A stretch of DNA of 64,000 nucleotides from Ziziphus jujuba (lineage: Eukaryota > Streptophyta > Magnoliopsida > Rosales > Rhamnaceae), in the NCBI RefSeq assembly GCF_031755915.1, contig NC_083386.1:18833001-18897000 (forward strand). Direction: 5' to 3'. The notes beneath the pieces were generated by a model. It had not been told where the DNA came from. It worked only from the letters and a program-made list of their open reading frames with translations, and searched no databases. Position 1 is the first letter of the stretch. The number at the start of each line of letters is the position of its first letter. The position numbers were made by a program, and so were the translations under genes. Shown here in pieces: positions 60,649 through 64,000 of this stretch.

Positions 60649-62232
60649 CTCTTTATATTGTTTCAATATCTTCACTGATTATTTCATGCTCAACTAAAAT
60701 CCAATTGTTAAAAATGAAGGTTTAAAAAAAATATATATAGATAGGGTATTAGGCGACGCATAATCATGATTATGCGTCGCCTATTACTAAAATACAAAAA
60801 AAAAAAAAAACTCTCTTTATCTTGTTTAAATATCTTCACTGGTTATTTGATGCTCCAACAAAATCAAATTGTTAAAAATGAAGGTTTAAAAAAAATATAT
60901 ATAGGGTATTAGGCGACGCATAAAAATGGTTATGCGTCGCCTATTACTAAAATTCAAAAAAAAAAAACAAACTCTGTTTATCATCTTTAAATATTTTCAC
61001 TGGTCATTTGATGCTGGAAGAAAATCAAATTGCTAAACAGGAAGATTTAAAAAAAAACACATTTTCTAACTAGTTTAAATCTTTTAACTGGTTATATGAT
61101 GCAGGGATAAAATCAGATTGATTAAAAAAATAAAAAAACAAAGCTCATTTATGTTGTTTAAATATTTTCACTGCTTATTTGATGATGGAAGAAAATCAAA
61201 TTGTTAAAAACCATGGTTTTTTTGAAAGAAGAAAAAAAAAATGGGGTATTAGGCGACGCATAATACTGATTATGCGTCGCCTAAACCCTAAATTAAAAAA
61301 AAAAAACCTCTCTTTATATTGTTTCAATATATTCACTGGTTATTTCATGCTCAACTAAAATCCAATTGTTAAAAATGAAGGTTTAAAAAAATATATATAT
61401 AGATAGGGTATTAGGCGACGCATAATCATGATTATGCGTCGCCTATTACTAAAATTCAAAAAAAAAAAAACTCTCTTTATCTTGTTTAAATATCTTCACT
61501 GGTTATTTGATGCTCCAACAAAATCAAATTGTTAAAAATGAAGGTTTAAAAAAAATATATATAGGGTATTAGGCGACGCATAAGCATGGTTATACGTCGC
61601 CTATTACTAAAATTCAAACAAAAAAAAAAACTCTCTTGATCTTGTTTAAATATCTTCACTGGTTATTTGATGCTCAACTAAAATCCAACTGTTAAAAATG
61701 AAGGTTTAAAAAAAAAATAGGGTATTAGGCGACGCATAATCATGCTTATGCGTCGCCTATTACTAAAATAACAAGTGAAAATGTTATAGCTGCTTCACAG
61801 TGCTGTTTTTTTGTTTTTTCAAATAAAGTTTTAGAAAATATGTTATAGATTTATGGCGACGCATAAATACCATTATGCGTCGCCTATTATTGTGAAAATT
61901 TTGTTTTTGTGTTTTTTCTGATTTGTTTCAACTTTAAATAAAAAGTGAAAATGTTATAGCTGCTTCACAGTGATTTTATTTTTTTGTTTTTTTAAATAAA
62001 TTTTTAGCAAAATTTTTTTTGAATTATGGCGACGCATAAATACCATTATGCGTCGCCTATTATTGTGAATATTTTTTTTCCTTTGGTTTTGTGAAAATAT
62101 TTATCAATCTGTTTTACTTTTGGCATCATATAATCTGTTAAAATATTGAAGCACATAACTGTGATGGTTTTTTTTTTTTTTCTGCATTATTTGTATCAGG
62201 CGACTCTGAAGCATATTGTGCGTCGCCTGTTC
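57720..62232. repeat. Array of ~20 palindromic GGCGACGCAT cores
   Basis: Cores of ~30 bp, with arms GGCGACGCATAA and TTATGCGTCGCC around a 6-bp spacer (or 10-bp arms around a 10-bp spacer), start at 57861, 58232, 58405, 58577, 58985, 59169, 59513, 59697, 60039, 60223, 60563, 60752, 60912, 61252, 61414, 61572, 61728, 61855 and 62028. A half core is at 58,751 and worn copies are near 57,715, 58,041 and 62,198. Intervening sequence is AT-rich with long A or T runs. Two unit types occur: ~172-190 bp at both edges (with AACAAGTGAAAATGTTATAG) and larger composite units in the middle. Confidence 0.95.
58985..61251. repeat. Near-identical ~525-bp tandem units in the palindromic array
   Basis: Composite units starting at 58,985, 59,513, 60,039 and 60,563 (spacings 528, 526 and 524) are almost identical, differing mainly in A-run length. 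Each has two palindromic cores with different spacers (TACTGC and TCATGG). A fifth start at 61,252 follows a longer interval (689) that holds an extra ~160-bp subunit. The high identity implies recent tandem amplification. Confidence 0.92.
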
Positions 62233-62421
62233 ATCGTTTATTTTAATTATTTTTAATATTGTTTGAAATTTTGTAAAATTGGTATGTTTGAAACCAAAGT
62301 TCATGCAAAACAAATACTACCTTATGAGCGATTTTCACAAATTTGTCTACGATATTTTATATGTACAAACAAAAGCTATTAACAAAATCTAGCTATTTCA
62401 CTACCATGCATATATATATAT

Positions 62422-64000
62422 TCATTGGTTTGAGATACTTGTGATCATCGCTGTTGCCCATTCATCTCTAAATTCGTTGACATTTTCAGCTTGTAACCAA
62501 GTGACACCTTCGTACTGAACATGAGAAACTTATGTTAATACATATAAAAATAATCATAAATATTAATTATTACATAATAGAAATATGATGAAATCATTAA
62601 ATTAATAATAATTTACCATTCCTCTTAAGTCCCGGGGAGGAACTTTGCGCCTAATGATATCTCGCATTATCATCATCATATAGTAACCGCATTCCGTATT
62701 CCCGGGCTGCATCGGTGTCTAAATTTGCAAACAGTAAATTATGTGTAATATTAGATACGAATATATACAAGTATTTAAATTAACTAACAACTAATAATGC
62801 TAAGTTTTTATATATAATAATTACCTTAGTATTTTGCCACCGAAGTTTCTTTTCAAATGTCTTTCCTTGGTTCCATGCAACGAAGGAACTATATAGAAAT
62901 ATAAATATTGTATACGATTATACAATAGCTTCAAAAGTACAAATCCAATATATATAAGAACAATTAAGTAAAAATATTAGAGTTATTAATTAACTTACTC
63001 GTCGATCAAAGATTTTAGATCCTTATCAATTATATTCTTATGAGTCTTCAAAGAATCAAAAAACCATGCTACTGCTTTGTATAAATCAACAACACATAGC
63101 ATCCAATGATTCCTAAAAACACCAATAAATATTTTAGTTAATATGATGTTTCTCGAAATGAATATTTTCATAACATAATTCAATAAAACTAACACAATAT
63201 TACCTTGCACAGTAGGGAAATAACCATAGTTGATTATTTCTTGCATCTTGCCATCTACTCAATATATTTGATATCCGTTCATGAGGGTTTTGATGACCAA
63301 CCGAAGCAATAATATCCGGATGAACAAAGCAATATTTCCCTTCGAAGGAGCCCGTCAATCCCTCACATAAATGCCTACATAATCCGATTACCAATAATTA
63401 TAGTGTTTAATTAATTAAATTAAAGAATTAGTTATAAAGACATCCAAATTTAGTTTACCTTATGTAGAATGAGATGCATTCGGACGATAATTCTTGCATG
63501 TAACAAAAATCGTTTATATCGCTACTCGCTATGGCCAACTGTTGTTCTTCCCCAAAGATCTCTTTTTTCATATTAAAAAACCATAAATGATCGCTATCGA
63601 CGTCCTTGATCCGACGTAGCAACTCTCGGATCGTTGGGGTAACGATTAAGGGATCAACATTATCATCTTCATCATTCTCAACATTTGACCTGTTCGAGCT
63701 TCCCTACAAAATATCAACAAACAACATTTAAAATAGAACAAAAATGAAATTATTTTAAACTTCATTAATATATATAGCTGCATCGAACAATACCTCCTCA
63801 GATGGCAAGATAACAAGATCTCTTGGCCATGCAACAAATGCACCTTCAGCATCACCGACACGTATGATGTCAAATGACGGAATAGGCAAAGGTGCAAATC
63901 CATCAATAACATCATCAACAGTTACCTTATAATTTGCTGCACCTAGCTTCACACCATGGCACATATCCGTTGGCAGCGAAGGTACCAAAGTGCCACATGC
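62422..64000 (-). CDS. Ulp1-type cysteine protease gene of the CACTA element (5' partial)
   Basis: Seven exons, 5' end beyond the window: complement(join(62422..62514, 62617..62718, 62825..62888, 62999..63112, 63204..63374, 63459..63703, 63794..>64000)). All introns are GT-AG and the frame stays open for 331 codons to TGA. The first visible exon has a DUF8039-like segment (KVTVDDVIDGFAPLPIP ... GAFVAWPRDLV). The last ~125 residues form a C48/Ulp1 protease with its expected catalytic set: His210 in NHWMLCVVDL, Asp227 in FFDSL, Gln271 and Cys277 in QPGNTECGYY. Cellular Ulp1 proteases cut SUMO; in plant CACTA and some Mutator-like elements such genes travel with the transposon and their target is unknown. 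No stops or frameshifts. A captured host gene is the alternative, but the DUF8039 pairing is typical of transposons. Confidence 0.88.

Larger units (their letters stand above)
57509..64000 (-). mobile_element. CACTA-type DNA transposon (partial; runs off the window)
   Basis: The terminus reads CACTACGCGAAAAATAAGC. The leading CACTA and purine-rich continuation are the hallmark of En/Spm TIRs, and a 3-bp att (57,506-57,508) precedes it. Inside are scattered GCGACGC motifs (57,540-57,720), a large palindromic array (57,720-62,232) and a minus-strand Ulp1-protease gene (62,422 to beyond 64,000). Since the gene points toward this terminus, this is the element's 3' end. The transposase and the other terminus would lie right of the window. 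The CACTA assignment rests on one terminus plus the known presence of Ulp1-type genes in plant CACTA elements. Confidence 0.75.

Noticed and set aside
57720..62232. CRISPR-like repeat array
   Set aside because: The regular palindromes with spacers are superficially similar, but the spacers are themselves repeated, the period is 160-690 bp, and the setting is a plant transposon.

Overview
The window is nuclear DNA from a flowering plant, probably a dicot. It is AT-rich and dominated by layered transposable elements. It holds one apparently intact host gene, a two-exon UDP-glycosyltransferase, and one well-preserved transposon gene. I see no rRNA, tRNA, CRISPR array or bacterial-style operon. 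Many element boundaries can be fixed because the target-site duplications (TSDs) are still readable.

Layout, left to right. 1-1.5 kb: AT-rich, no gene seen. 1.5-6.2 kb (minus): a decayed endogenous caulimovirid (plant pararetrovirus) with zinc knuckle, protease, reverse transcriptase and RNase H remnants, split by a 367-bp MITE. 7.9-9.6 kb: a non-autonomous transposon with long terminal inverted repeats (TIRs). 10.8-20.2 kb: a Ty3/gypsy remnant (family B). Its 5' LTR is split by a complete 2872-bp solo LTR of family A (TSD catat). Its gag region is split by two nested family C units (TSDs gatag/aatag and gatgt). 21.3-34.8 kb: a plus-strand Ty1/copia element split by a family A gypsy element (TSD ctttc). 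That element's 3' LTR is split by a minus-strand family A solo LTR (TSD attat), which in turn carries a family C unit. Its 5' LTR fragment carries another family C unit (TSD gaaag) that contains a minisatellite. 34.8-39.7 kb: a deleted family B gypsy element whose 3' LTR is split by an inverted solo LTR of the same family (TSD tcaca). 39.7-40.3 kb: degenerate tandem repeats with a MITE inside.

41,764-54,169 (plus): a UGT709/UGT85-like glycosyltransferase of 505 codons. Its single phase-1 intron is about 10.9 kb. The intron holds a minus-strand copia element (matching LTR-like ends, primer-binding site, gag, RT/RNase H) that was itself hit by a short TRIM-like gypsy derivative (TSD ttttg), a 3.1-kb family A solo LTR (TSD gtttg) and a pair of LTR-like repeats. 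A 285-bp MITE lies just downstream of the gene.

55.3-57.5 kb (minus): a LINE remnant with zinc-binding RT tail, RNase H and poly(A). From 57,509 to the window edge lies a CACTA-type DNA transposon. Its terminus begins CACTACGCGAAAAA. It has a 4.5-kb array of about 20 palindromic cores (arms GGCGACGCATAA / TTATGCGTCGCC), partly in near-identical ~525-bp tandem units. It also has a minus-strand, seven-exon partial gene for a Ulp1-type cysteine protease whose catalytic His, Asp, Gln and Cys are all present. The array and this gene are the most striking content. The UGT is the only feature I would call a host gene.
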